Assembly: GCA_017467625.1 (NCBI GenBank)
Contig: JAFUSN010000004.1
Location: 372,001-436,000 of the forward strand
Origin: RGIG1681 sp017467625
Lineage (GTDB): Bacteria; Bacillota; Clostridia; Christensenellales; UBA1242
Direction of reading: 5' to 3'
DNA: 64,000 bases
Positions 32,449 through 41,484 of the stretch are shown here, piece by piece. The translations under genes were made by a program, and so were the position numbers. The notes under the pieces are model-generated. The model had not been told where the DNA came from, searched no databases, and was given only the letters and a program-made list of their open reading frames with translations. The stretch's first letter is position 1; each line of letters opens with the position of its first letter.

Positions 32449-33174
32449 ATGAAAAAACAAGATGCTGGGAGAAAAATTTTAGGAGAACTTGCACCAAAAT
32501 TTGCAGAGCTTAATGATGATGTTTTGTTTGGTGAAGTTTGGTCAAGAGAAGACAAACTTTCACTGCGAGATAGAAGTTTGGCAACAATTTCAGCACTGTT
32601 TTCTGCTGGGCTTTTTCCACAACTTAAAGCGCATTTAGAGATTGGCAAAGCCCATGGTTTAACAAAAAAAGAAATTGTTGAAGTGGTTACTCAACTGGCT
32701 TTTTATTGTGGTTGGCCAAAAGCGTGGTCAACATTTCCACTTATTGAAGAAGTTTATGGGAAGGAAAACAATGAAATGGATTTATCGGTTTTTCCGGTTG
32801 GTGAGCCTAATCCTTATGGTCAGTATTTTGTTGGTCAAAGTTATCTTGCTTCGCTTTCAACTTCGCAAATTCCAACATTTAATGTAACTTTTGAGCCGGG
32901 ATGCAGAAATAATTGGCACATTCATCATGCAAAAAGTGGTGGTGGACAAATGCTAATTTGTGTGTATGGTGAAGGCTGGTATCAAGAATGGGGAAAAGAA
33001 CCACGCAAACTCAAAGCTGGTGATGTTGTTAACATTCCAGCAAATGTGAAACATTGGCATGGGGCAACTTCAAATAGTTGGTTTCAACATATTGCGCAAG
33101 AAATTCCAGGAACGGAAACGTCAACTGAGTGGTGTGAACCAGTTGGCGATGAAGAATATAAAAACTTAAAATAA
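32449..33174 (+). CDS. Carboxymuconolactone decarboxylase-like / cupin fusion
   Basis: The 241-aa protein joins two domains. Residues about 1-100 are CMD/AhpD-like (LSLRDRSLATISALFSAG, QLAFYCGWPKAWSTF); the AhpD CxxC is absent and only one Cys is kept. Residues about 125-230 are a cupin with FEPGCRNNWHIHHAKSGGGQ and GDVVNIPANVKHWHGAT, giving His ligands for a metal. Such fusions are common next to flavodoxin and aldo/keto reductase genes. It ends the operon at a strong terminator. Confidence 0.85.
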   Translation: MKKQDAGRKILGELAPKFAELNDDVLFGEVWSREDKLSLRDRSLATISALFSAGLFPQLKAHLEIGKAHGLTKKEIVEVVTQLAFYCGWPKAWSTFPLIEEVYGKENNEMDLSVFPVGEPNPYGQYFVGQSYLASLSTSQIPTFNVTFEPGCRNNWHIHHAKSGGGQMLICVYGEGWYQEWGKEPRKLKAGDVVNIPANVKHWHGATSNSWFQHIAQEIPGTETSTEWCEPVGDEEYKNLK

Positions 33175-33202
33175 GGCACTCAAATTTGAGTGCCTTATTT
33201 AT
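33169..33202 (+). terminator. Terminator of the redox cluster
   Basis: A perfect palindrome (AAATAAGGCACTCAAA and its complement, 16-bp arms) followed by T-rich DNA, overlapping the stop codon. Confidence 0.9.
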
Positions 33203-33249
33203 TTGCAAAAGAGTAATGAATTTTTTATAATTTGGTTAGAGGTGATTTT

Positions 33250-33903
33250 ATGCAGGCAATTATGGAAACGATTTTTGAATCGGCATATTTAATTTTTGCA
33301 ATTGTTGCAGGAATTTTTATTCTTTGCAAAGCAAAGGGAAGAAAAGAATTTATTTTGTTTGGTGTTGCAACAATAATTTTAGGAGTTGGAGATTCCTTTC
33401 ATTTGATTCCAAGAATGATTGCTCTTTGCACAAACGGGCTTGAAAATCATGTGTTTTCACTTGGGCTTGGAAAACTTGTTACATCAATAACAATGACCAT
33501 TTTTTATGTTATTTTGTTTTATTCATTTAAAAACAGATTTAACAGGCAAACGGAAAATGGGTTTGAAAGTTTGTTTTTAGCACTTGCTGCGGCCAGATTT
33601 GCGCTTTGCGCATTTCATCAAAATGAATGGTTTGTTTCGCCATCAAGCTATGCCTGGTCAATAATTAGAAATGTTCCATTTGTGATTATGGGCGCAATGT
33701 TTATTTGTGTATCATTTGTTTGGTGCAGGCAAGACAAGTTTTTTAAATTCACATGGCTTTTGGTTTTGCTTTCATTTGTGTTTTATCTTTTAACTGTTTT
33801 GGTTGCGCCATACATTTCAATTATGGGAATGATGATGTTGCCAAAAACAATTTGTTACATAATTTTAATTGTGTTTGGCATAAGGGCTGTGCTTCAAAAT
33901 TAG
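33250..33903 (+). CDS. Multi-pass membrane protein, unknown
   Basis: ATG 33250 follows AGAGGTGA; an upstream TTG at 33232 overlaps the TATAAT-like promoter region and is rejected. The 217-aa protein has six or seven membrane segments, with GVGDSFHLIPRM between the second and third and AFHQNEWFVSPSSYAWSIIRN later. No family is recognised. It could be a sensor or an enzyme. It stands alone ahead of the two-component genes. Confidence 0.7.
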   Translation: MQAIMETIFESAYLIFAIVAGIFILCKAKGRKEFILFGVATIILGVGDSFHLIPRMIALCTNGLENHVFSLGLGKLVTSITMTIFYVILFYSFKNRFNRQTENGFESLFLALAAARFALCAFHQNEWFVSPSSYAWSIIRNVPFVIMGAMFICVSFVWCRQDKFFKFTWLLVLLSFVFYLLTVLVAPYISIMGMMMLPKTICYIILIVFGIRAVLQN

Positions 33904-34011
33904 TTTTTATTTAAAATTTGTTAAAAATGTAAATTAATACTTTAATTGTTTTAAAAAATACATTTAAATGAAGTTGTAAAATAAATTTAACATGATATAA
34001 TTTGGAGTGTT

Positions 34012-35274
34012 ATGAATAGTGCAAGTGTTTTTAATGTGACAATATGCATAATTGGAATTTTGATTCTTTCAATTCATATTGCAAATATTTTAATAAAAAG
34101 AAAACATAGAGCAGATGAAAAAAATCTTCTTGTTTTCTTCATTTTTACTGCTGTTCATTTTGTTATATATTTGATTTTCACTTTTATTAAAACAACTTAT
34201 TCAAGCAACGCACTTGTTATTGCTTTTTACACAGCGTTTTATATTATGAATAATTTGGAAGTGTTTTTGCTGTTTAGATATTTCAAAAGCTATAAGGAAG
34301 TGCCACACAAAACCCAAAAAGTTTTAGAGGCAATAAACATTTCACTTTTTGTAGTGTTTGTTTTGCTTGATGTGATAAATATTTTCACAGGCATATTTTT
34401 CACGGCAAGTAATGGGATTTATTTAAGGAGTAAAACAATGATGCTGTCGCAAGGCTATCAGTTTGTGATGCTGTGTGCAATTTTTGTGGCAACTTTTGTT
34501 AACAAAAATTTAAATAAGAGAGAAAAACTTGCATTTGCTTCATATTGTATTTTGCCATTTTTTGCAATAATTTTGCAAAACATATTTAAAGGCTATGCAA
34601 TTGCTTATGCGTCAATTGTTATCGCAATTGAAATTTTGTTTGCATTTTTGAGTGTTGAAAGAAATTTAGAGCTTTCTCGTCAACAAGAGAAAAATAAAGA
34701 AGCACAAATTAAGATTATGCTTTCACAAATTAAGCCACATTTTGTTTATAATTCACTTTCTTCAATTTCAACACTCATTACTATTGATCCACAAAAAGCG
34801 CAGCGTGCACTTGATGATTTTACAGAGTACTTGAGAAGAAATTTGTCATCACTTACAGAAACTAGATTAATTTCTTTTGAAGATGAGCTTAAGCACATCA
34901 AAACATACATTTCACTTGAAAAAATGAGATTTGGAGATAGAATTAATATTGTTTATGACATTCAAAAAACAGATTTTAATGTTCCACCACTATCAATTCA
35001 GCCAATTGTTGAAAATGCAATTAAACATGGAATTTTACAAAAAATTTCGGGTGGCACATTAACAATTAAAACTTATAAAAATGATAACAAGTTTTTTGTT
35101 GAAGTTATTGATGACGGCGTTGGATTTGATGCGAGCCGCATAAGCGCTGAACAAAACAATCATTTTGGAATTAATAACATTAAATATCGCATAGAAAACA
35201 TGTGTAAGGGTGATATAACAATTAAAAGCGAAGTTGGGAAAGGAACACAAGTTGTTGTTGTGTTTCCGAATTAG
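34012..35274 (+). CDS. LytS-type sensor histidine kinase
   Basis: The 420-aa protein has seven membrane segments (about residues 5-220). It then has the His_kinase domain with QIKPHFVYNSLSSISTLI (phospho-acceptor His) and an HATPase_c domain: PIVENAIKHGI (N box), VEVIDDGVGFD (G1) and FGINNIKYRIENM (G2). This is the LytS/YehU class. The cognate response regulator follows after 9 bases. TATAAT lies about 10 bases before the ATG, leaving a very short leader. Confidence 0.9.
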   Translation: MNSASVFNVTICIIGILILSIHIANILIKRKHRADEKNLLVFFIFTAVHFVIYLIFTFIKTTYSSNALVIAFYTAFYIMNNLEVFLLFRYFKSYKEVPHKTQKVLEAINISLFVVFVLLDVINIFTGIFFTASNGIYLRSKTMMLSQGYQFVMLCAIFVATFVNKNLNKREKLAFASYCILPFFAIILQNIFKGYAIAYASIVIAIEILFAFLSVERNLELSRQQEKNKEAQIKIMLSQIKPHFVYNSLSSISTLITIDPQKAQRALDDFTEYLRRNLSSLTETRLISFEDELKHIKTYISLEKMRFGDRINIVYDIQKTDFNVPPLSIQPIVENAIKHGILQKISGGTLTIKTYKNDNKFFVEVIDDGVGFDASRISAEQNNHFGINNIKYRIENMCKGDITIKSEVGKGTQVVVVFPN

Positions 35275-35283
35275 GAGAAAAAA

Positions 35284-36045
35284 ATGAAAGTACTTTTGGT
35301 TGATGATGAAAATTTGCAACTGATTAGGCTTGAAAAAACAGTAAAAAATGTTTTGCCAAATGCAGAACTTTTAAGTTACACAAACCCTGTTCGAGCCTTA
35401 GAAGAAAATGAAAATAACAAAATTGACATTGCTTTTTTGGATATTGAAATGCCTGAACTCAATGGAATTTCGCTTGCAAAAAAATTAAAAAATATTAATC
35501 CAAAAATTAACATTATTTTTGTCACGGCTTATGACAGTTATGCTTTGGAAGCATATAACTTGCATGCTTCAGGTTATGTTACAAAACCAGTCAGTGAGGA
35601 AAAGGTTAAAGAAGAAATTGACGGACTTAGATTTGATGTTGAGTTAAGTTCAACAAAAAAATTGCAAGTGAAATGTTTTGGAAATTTTGAAGTGTTTTTT
35701 AAAGGGAAGCCAGTTAAATTTGAAAGAAGCAAGTCAAAAGAGCTTTTTGCTTATCTTGTTGACAGAGGGGGAAGCGCTGTTAACACTGATGAGCTTAATG
35801 CTGTTTTGTGGGAAGAAGAGGACCATAAATCATATTTAAGAAACCTTGTTGCAGACATTCAAAAAACACTTAAAAGCATTGATGCAAGTGATGTTTTTGT
35901 TAAAAGGAGAAACGAGTGCTTCGTTGATATGGAAAAAATTGATTGTGATGCTTACGAGTATATTAAAAACAACCCTAATGCAGTGAGAGCTTACCGAGGA
36001 GAATATATGAGTCAATTTAATTGGGCTGTTTTTAAAGAAAAATAG
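35284..36045 (+). CDS. Response regulator with OmpR/SARP-type winged-helix output
   Basis: The 253-aa protein has a receiver domain (about 1-118): LVDDENLQ acidic pocket, FLDIEMPELNGI phospho-acceptor Asp, FVTAYD Thr and TKPVSEEKV Lys. The output domain, KLQVKCFGNFEVFFKGKPVKFERSKSKELFAYLVDRGG...LRNLVADIQKTL, is a SARP-like winged helix rather than the LytTR domain usual with LytS kinases. It is co-transcribed with the kinase after AGGAG. A surface-protein gene follows and is the obvious candidate target. Confidence 0.9.
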   Translation: MKVLLVDDENLQLIRLEKTVKNVLPNAELLSYTNPVRALEENENNKIDIAFLDIEMPELNGISLAKKLKNINPKINIIFVTAYDSYALEAYNLHASGYVTKPVSEEKVKEEIDGLRFDVELSSTKKLQVKCFGNFEVFFKGKPVKFERSKSKELFAYLVDRGGSAVNTDELNAVLWEEEDHKSYLRNLVADIQKTLKSIDASDVFVKRRNECFVDMEKIDCDAYEYIKNNPNAVRAYRGEYMSQFNWAVFKEK

Positions 36046-36084
36046 CGTATTGTGTTACATTTTTTGAATATATACAATTTTGTG

Positions 36085-36101
36085 GCACTTTTGTTGCACT
36101 T
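36085..36101 (+). promoter_or_regulatory. Direct repeat GCACTT with 11-bp period upstream of the surface-protein gene
   Basis: GCACTT occurs at 36085-36090 and 36096-36101, one helical turn apart, just upstream of a TTGCAC/TATTAG-like promoter. OmpR-type regulators bind such direct repeats. Assignment to the adjacent regulator is inference. Confidence 0.35.
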
Positions 36102-36108
36102 AAACGAG

Positions 36109-36138
36109 TAGTATTATTATTAGATAATACTATTTTTT
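36109..36138 (+). terminator. AT-only hairpin with T-run between the regulator and the surface-protein gene
   Basis: TAGTATTAT / ATAATACTA is a perfect 9-bp stem, loop TATTAG, followed by TTTTTT. It may end the two-component operon or lie in the leader of the next gene. Confidence 0.55.
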
Positions 36139-36168
36139 ATTGCAAAAAAAATATAGTTGGAGGAAATA

Positions 36169-39100
36169 ATGGAAAAAACAAAAAGAAAAAATTGGCTAAT
36201 CACTGGCTTGCTTGCAATCGCTCTTGTCTTTACAATGGGTTTTGCGTTTTTGGGTATGCCAGCAAACACAATGACAGCTTATGCGGCAACAGAGCGTGTG
36301 GTTGCTACCTTGAGAGCATCTAATGCTCTCAACTCAAATGGTTCATCTGGATTTTGGAGTTGGGAAATGACAGGTTCAACAACAGTTAGTTATACGTGGG
36401 ATACAACTTTAAATGATTATGTAAACGCAGTTTCTTTGCCGGCTTCAAACCCGGAATCTTTGTTTATTGTTAGATGGAGTAATCCTGACAGTATAAAAAT
36501 AACGAAGGTCGTTGTAAGCGCACGAGAGGCATCAGGTCATATGAAGTATAACCAGCTATATTTTAATGGTGATGACACTGCTAGTTATTCAAATAAATCA
36601 ACCGTTGACAATGTAACTACATATACGCAACGTGAAGGTCGAGAAGATAATGGAGTAATGAGATTTCGTGTGGGCAATAACAATACCACAGGTATGTCAG
36701 ATGCAGTGTTTAACATAAAATCTATAACAATATATGCAGAAGAAACCACTACTCCTGTAACAATCGATGCTGGAACTGGTGTTAAATCTGTTTATCTTTC
36801 AACCACAAATAATGCAACAAGTGGTAGTGCAAGCGGAACAGAATTTGATGATGGTGCAACAGTATATGGATTTGCTGAACTCGCAAAAGGTTACAATGCA
36901 CCAAGCGGTTGGACACTTGTTGGTGGAACAGCAAATACAGAAGGTGCAAAATATCGCGTTGGTTCTGTATCTGCAGGTTCAAGCAATTTTGGAACAAAAT
37001 CTGCAGATTTGGCAACCTACACAATTACTTATAACTTAAATGGTGGAGCGCATGGAACCACACATCCAAGTTCATACAATGTAACAAGCAACACATTTAC
37101 AATTTCAAATCCAACAAGAGATGGTTATACATTTAAAGGTTGGAGTGGAACTGGACTTTCTGGTGACACAAACAAAAATGTTAGCGTTGCACAAGGTTCA
37201 GTTGGCAACAGAACATACACAGCAAACTGGACAGCAAATCAATATACAATAACATATAATGCAAATAGTGGAACTGTTAGTCCTGCAAGTGTTACATATA
37301 AAACAAATAATAATTCTAACACTGCAACATCACAAAACTTAACACTTGCAACACCTACTAGAGCCGGCTATACATTTGCTGGTTGGACAACCACAAAGAG
37401 TGGAGTTTCAATTTCAAACAAGACTGCACTTACAATCAATGCAAACACATATGGCGATTTTACAGTTACTGCAAACTGGACTCAAGATATGTCTACTCCA
37501 ACAGTTGTTCCATATACAGGAACTTATGACGGGGTATATCACGATGCACTTTCAATTACTTTAACAAACCCTTCAGATGCTGTTGTTAGATATAAAACCT
37601 CACCATTTGGAGATTATTCAACTGAGATACCACAAGTTAAAAATGGTGGAACATATACAATTTATTATGAAATAAAAAAAGACGGTTGGACAACAATAAC
37701 AAGTTCAGTTAATGTTGTAATTAACAAGGCAGCATTAGAGTTAGACCCATTCCAAACACTTCCTATTGTAATAAACAATCTTGAATATAATGGACAAAAC
37801 CAACCACTTGCCACAGCAGGCACACTTTTGACAGATGATGATTATGGCGTGATTAAATATAGAGTTGTGGCTGAAGACGGAAGTTTTGATACGGCTTATA
37901 ACGCTTCAATTCCTGTTGGACACAATGTAACTACATATACTGTATATTATAAAACTGAAGATAGTGCAAACTTTGTAGATTGCCCAGAAAGAAGCATTAC
38001 AGTTGTTATTGCTGAAGTTGACAAAACAGCCCTTGCTGACAAAATTTCTGAAGTTGAAGATTATCTTGACACAATTAATGACAAATATTCAACAATTTCA
38101 ACAACTTTGGAAGGAATAAAAGACCAAATCACAGCTGATTATTACACCGAATTAAATGTAACTAATGAGCAAGTTGAAGCGGCAGTGTCAAACCTTCAAA
38201 CAGCATTAAGCAATGCAAAAGTTGATGTAACTGAAACAAAGATTGATGCAATTGGAACAATTGCTTACACAACAGAAAGCAAAGCACTTATTGACGATGC
38301 AAAAGCATATTTTGATGGTGAACTTTCTCAAGATGAACAAAACATGGTTGACAGCACAAAGAAAGCAGCATTAAACAAAGCATACACTGACTATTATGCA
38401 GTGGATGATGTTGTAAATCAAATTAATGAAATTGGTGCTTCTGAGGACACTCCAGAATTTAGGCAAAAAGTGTCAAGTGCAAGAGATGCATATGATGCTC
38501 TTACTCCTGACCAACAAGCAATTTTCCCAGCAGATATTCTTAAAATTTTGACAGACGACGAAGCTGCAATTGATGTTATGAATAAAATTAATGCAATTGG
38601 AGATGTTGAATATAACAGCACTTCAAAAGGCAAAATTGATGTGGCAAACAATGCTTACAGTGCACTTTCAGCTGACCAAAAAGCATTGGTTGCAAATTAT
38701 ACCACTCTTACACAAGCAAACACTGACTATGACAAAGTTGACGAAGCAACAGGAAAAGTTAACAACATCGGTGATGTTGAATATACTCAAGACAGCAAAG
38801 CCCTTATTGATGAAGCTAGAGTTACTTATGACGATTTGACACCTTATCAAAAATCTATATTCCACGATGACACCTTAAAGACACTTGTTGATGATGAAAA
38901 AGCTTATGAGTCAATGGATAAAGTTCATGACATTGGAACGATTGAAAATTCTCAAGACAGCAAAGATAAAATTGTTGAAGCAAGATTAGTCTATGACGCT
39001 CTTACAACTGACCAAAAGGCACTTGTAGATAGTACATTCGTAACAGACCTTGAAAATGCAGAAACAGTTTTTGCTGTTATTGAAAAAGTAAACGACATTG

Positions 39101-39924
39101 GCAAAATTGAATATAACGATGACTCAAAAGCGCTTATTAAAAAAGCAAGAAATGAATATGAAAACTTAACTGACGAGCAAAAACTTTTGTTCCCAGAATC
39201 AACAGTTAAAGACATTGAAAAAGCAGAAACAACTTATGCAACAATTGAAAAGAACGCTGGAATTATATCAACCGTTTTCCTTATTTTCTCAGTATTGCTT
39301 TTGATTGCAGGAATTATTGTGATGATATTGCTTCTTAAAAAACGCAATGAACTTAAGAAAGAAAGAAGCACAAAACTTCTAAGTGTTGCAGGGCTTCCAA
39401 TGCTTTTAGCCGCAACAAGCCACTATTTTGACGCTCCATTTATTGCGCTTTATGTATTAGCATTCTTAACAATTTGCGTTTGGGTTGCAGACCTAATTAT
39501 TTACCTTAACAATCGAAAACTCAAACAAGCAATTGCAGAAGCACAAGCTGAAGAATTAGAAGATGATAATGTAACTGAAAATCACGAGCTTGCTGGATTA
39601 AACGATAAAATCAGACCAGTTTACGAAGAACTTAAGAGAGAGATTCTCTCTTACAATGGCACAAAAGCAAAAATGGGTAAACGATTTGAATATATAAAAC
39701 TTGGCAGAGAAACCATTTTGAAATTTGCAGTAAAAGACAAAGCATTGTGTGTTTATTATGATGTGGATGTTGATAATTTAAATAGCAAATATATGGTTGA
39801 GCAAGAAAGGTCTAGAAATTCTGCTGGTGTAACATGTGTTTACAAAATAAAGAATTACAGACGACTAAATTATGCAAAGCAAATTATTGCTTTAGTAGCA
39901 AAAGAATTTGGACTTGAAAAATAA
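36169..39924 (+). CDS. Large surface protein: InlB-type repeats, six FIVAR-like repeats, membrane segments and a cytosolic C-domain
   Basis: ATG 36169 follows TTGGAGG. The 1251-aa product has a signal peptide ending near AYA-ATE (residue about 40) and an N-terminal beta-rich region. Two Listeria-Bacteroides repeats follow (about 285-440; PTRDGYTFKGW and PTRAGYTFAGW). Then come MBG-like strands (VPYTGTYDGVYHDAL) and six helical repeats of about 68 aa with an I-x-x-IG-x-VEY...SK..ID.AR..YD.L..DQK consensus. Next come three membrane segments (about 1025-1110) and a C-terminal domain, YEELKREILSY...FEYIKLGRETILKF...CVYYDVD. There is no LPXTG; anchoring is by the membrane segments. It is probably an adhesin or surface sensor. 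Confidence 0.85.
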   Translation: MEKTKRKNWLITGLLAIALVFTMGFAFLGMPANTMTAYAATERVVATLRASNALNSNGSSGFWSWEMTGSTTVSYTWDTTLNDYVNAVSLPASNPESLFIVRWSNPDSIKITKVVVSAREASGHMKYNQLYFNGDDTASYSNKSTVDNVTTYTQREGREDNGVMRFRVGNNNTTGMSDAVFNIKSITIYAEETTTPVTIDAGTGVKSVYLSTTNNATSGSASGTEFDDGATVYGFAELAKGYNAPSGWTLVGGTANTEGAKYRVGSVSAGSSNFGTKSADLATYTITYNLNGGAHGTTHPSSYNVTSNTFTISNPTRDGYTFKGWSGTGLSGDTNKNVSVAQGSVGNRTYTANWTANQYTITYNANSGTVSPASVTYKTNNNSNTATSQNLTLATPTRAGYTFAGWTTTKSGVSISNKTALTINANTYGDFTVTANWTQDMSTPTVVPYTGTYDGVYHDALSITLTNPSDAVVRYKTSPFGDYSTEIPQVKNGGTYTIYYEIKKDGWTTITSSVNVVINKAALELDPFQTLPIVINNLEYNGQNQPLATAGTLLTDDDYGVIKYRVVAEDGSFDTAYNASIPVGHNVTTYTVYYKTEDSANFVDCPERSITVVIAEVDKTALADKISEVEDYLDTINDKYSTISTTLEGIKDQITADYYTELNVTNEQVEAAVSNLQTALSNAKVDVTETKIDAIGTIAYTTESKALIDDAKAYFDGELSQDEQNMVDSTKKAALNKAYTDYYAVDDVVNQINEIGASEDTPEFRQKVSSARDAYDALTPDQQAIFPADILKILTDDEAAIDVMNKINAIGDVEYNSTSKGKIDVANNAYSALSADQKALVANYTTLTQANTDYDKVDEATGKVNNIGDVEYTQDSKALIDEARVTYDDLTPYQKSIFHDDTLKTLVDDEKAYESMDKVHDIGTIENSQDSKDKIVEARLVYDALTTDQKALVDSTFVTDLENAETVFAVIEKVNDIGKIEYNDDSKALIKKARNEYENLTDEQKLLFPESTVKDIEKAETTYATIEKNAGIISTVFLIFSVLLLIAGIIVMILLLKKRNELKKERSTKLLSVAGLPMLLAATSHYFDAPFIALYVLAFLTICVWVADLIIYLNNRKLKQAIAEAQAEELEDDNVTENHELAGLNDKIRPVYEELKREILSYNGTKAKMGKRFEYIKLGRETILKFAVKDKALCVYYDVDVDNLNSKYMVEQERSRNSAGVTCVYKIKNYRRLNYAKQIIALVAKEFGLEK
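37018..37485 (+). repeat. Two InlB-type (Listeria-Bacteroides) coding repeats
   Basis: Each unit reads YTITYNLNGG or YTITYNANSG, then PTR-G-YTF-GW, then YTANWT or VTANWT. They are protein-level repeats inside the surface protein. Confidence 0.75.
38229..39250 (+). repeat. Six FIVAR-like coding repeats of about 68 aa
   Basis: Units begin at IDAIGTIAY, INEIGASED, INAIGDVEY, VNNIGDVEY, VHDIGTIEN and VNDIGKIEY. Each has a central YDALT-DQKAL helix. The second unit is the most divergent at its start. Confidence 0.75.
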
Positions 39925-39934
39925 TAATTAAAAC

Positions 39935-39971
39935 AAAAATTCTAGCAACTATCAAAATTGCTAGAATTTTT
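39935..39971. terminator. Bidirectional terminator between the surface-protein gene and tRNA-Arg
   Basis: The 14-bp stem AAAAATTCTAGCAA / TTGCTAGAATTTTT with a 9-base loop. Confidence 0.9.
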
Positions 39972-39986
39972 ATAAAAACAAGTTTT

Positions 39987-40063
39987 TGGTGCTCCCGGCA
40001 GGACTTGAACCCGCAACCTTCCGGTTCGAAGCCGGCGACTCTATCCAGTTGAGCTACGGGAGC
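39987..40063 (-). tRNA. tRNA-Arg (TCG)
   Basis: The minus strand begins GCTCCCGTAGCTCAACTGG, has anticodon loop CTTCGAA (TCG), T-arm GCGGGTTCAAGTCCTGC and acceptor CGGGAGC-A with encoded CCA. Confidence 0.95.
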
Positions 40064-40136
40064 GAACAAGAATATTTTAGCATAAATGAAATGAAATTAG
40101 AAACATTATTACAAAAAAATACAAAATTTTGCAAAT

Positions 40137-40167
40137 AAAAATCACCCAGGGAGTAGGGGTGATTTTT
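40137..40167 (-). terminator. Terminator of the Fe-alcohol dehydrogenase gene
   Basis: The 11-bp stem AAAAATCACCC / GGGTGATTTTT on the minus strand. Confidence 0.85.
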
Positions 40168-40185
40168 ATTTAGGTACATACATGA

Positions 40186-41340
40186 CTAAAGAAGTTTCTT
40201 TAAAATCATGTAAATATCTGCAACAGTTACTTCGCGAGGATTTCCTGCCGTGCAGGGATCTTCGTAGGCATGAAGGGCTAAAATGTCCAAATCTTCTTCA
40301 TGAACACCATAGTCTGAAAGATGTTTTGGAACATTGAAATCATTTCTAAATTTTTCAACGGCACGAATTGCTGCTCTGCAAACTTCTTGTTCTGAAAGCC
40401 CATTGGTGTTTACTCCAAGTGCTTCTGCAATAAATTTGTATTCTGCAGCAGATTCACTGTACATATTGAATTTAAGCGCTGCTGGCAAACACATTGCAAG
40501 CGCAATTCCATGAGGAACGCCAAACTTTCCGCTGATTGCATGAGCCATTGAGTGGCAAATTCCAAGCCCAGAATTTGAATAGGCAAGTCCAGCAATATAT
40601 TCAGCATATCCCATATTTTCACGGGCAATTATGTTTTCAGGTTCATCATAGGAAAGTGGAAGGTTTTGGGCAACGATCCTAATTGCTTCTTTTGAAAGTG
40701 TTTTTGAAAACAAATTTGCATTTTTTGAAATTAAACTTTCAACAGCATGAGTAAAGGCGTCAAATCCAGAGCCAAGAGTTACAATGTCAGGCATGGTGGT
40801 CATTAAATCTGCATCAATAAATACTGCAACAGGAAGCATTTTATCGTTTTTGCAAATGATGTTTTTTTCAGTTACTGCATCATTAACAACAAAACTTTTT
40901 GAAACTTCTGCAGCACTTCCAGCAGTTGTTGGAACAGCAATTACTGGCATTGGCTCATTTAAATTATTTTTTTCACCTTGAAGGGAAACAACATCTTCAT
41001 ATTTTGGATTGTTTGCAATAACAGAAATTGCTTTTGCAGTGTCAATTGGGCTTCCGCCACCAATTGCAAGAATGAAATCTGCAGCAGAACGCTTGAGTTC
41101 ATTGTATGCATTTTTAACATCACGAACCGTTGCTTCAGGTGTTACATCAGTAAATAAAACTGATGGGATTTTTGCCTGAACTAAAATGTTTAAAACCTTT
41201 TGTGCAACACCTGCACGAATTAAACCATTATCTGTAATTACAAACGCTTTTTCATAGTGTCTGTTTTTAATTTCTCTTGCAAGTTCGTGTGTTGAACCAA
41301 CACCGAGATGAAGAGTGCTGTTAAAAATAATTTTACTCAT
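40186..41340 (-). CDS. Iron-containing alcohol dehydrogenase
   Basis: The 384-aa protein has FILAIGGGSPIDTAKAI (NAD(P)-binding GGGS), IDADLMTTMP, GFDAFTHAVESLIS (first metal His) and GICHSMAHAISGKFGVPHGIALAMCLPA (further metal His residues), the complete group III Fe-ADH pattern. It interconverts alcohols and aldehydes, probably in fermentation. The exact substrate is not evident. The start follows GAGGTAAAAA. It is a single-gene unit. Confidence 0.92.
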   Translation of the reverse strand: MSKIIFNSTLHLGVGSTHELAREIKNRHYEKAFVITDNGLIRAGVAQKVLNILVQAKIPSVLFTDVTPEATVRDVKNAYNELKRSAADFILAIGGGSPIDTAKAISVIANNPKYEDVVSLQGEKNNLNEPMPVIAVPTTAGSAAEVSKSFVVNDAVTEKNIICKNDKMLPVAVFIDADLMTTMPDIVTLGSGFDAFTHAVESLISKNANLFSKTLSKEAIRIVAQNLPLSYDEPENIIARENMGYAEYIAGLAYSNSGLGICHSMAHAISGKFGVPHGIALAMCLPAALKFNMYSESAAEYKFIAEALGVNTNGLSEQEVCRAAIRAVEKFRNDFNVPKHLSDYGVHEEDLDILALHAYEDPCTAGNPREVTVADIYMILKKLL

Positions 41341-41484
41341 TTTTTACCTCAACATTATTTTAGTTAAAACAACTAAAATTTGTCAAACAATTTATTGTGA
41401 TAATATTAAAACGCTTGCAAATATTTAAAAGTAAAGTAATTTACTTTTTAAAACATTTTTTATATAATTACTTTAGAGGAAATT

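Noticed and set aside
38229..39250. Regular repeats that might be mistaken for a CRISPR-like or satellite array
   Set aside because: The repetition is at protein level (about 68 aa units) and the DNA copies are not identical; they are coding repeats.
39884..40069. Minus-strand ORF with a VAQLDRVAGFEPEG-like start
   Set aside because: It is a translation of the tRNA-Arg gene and its flanks, a well-known false ORF type.
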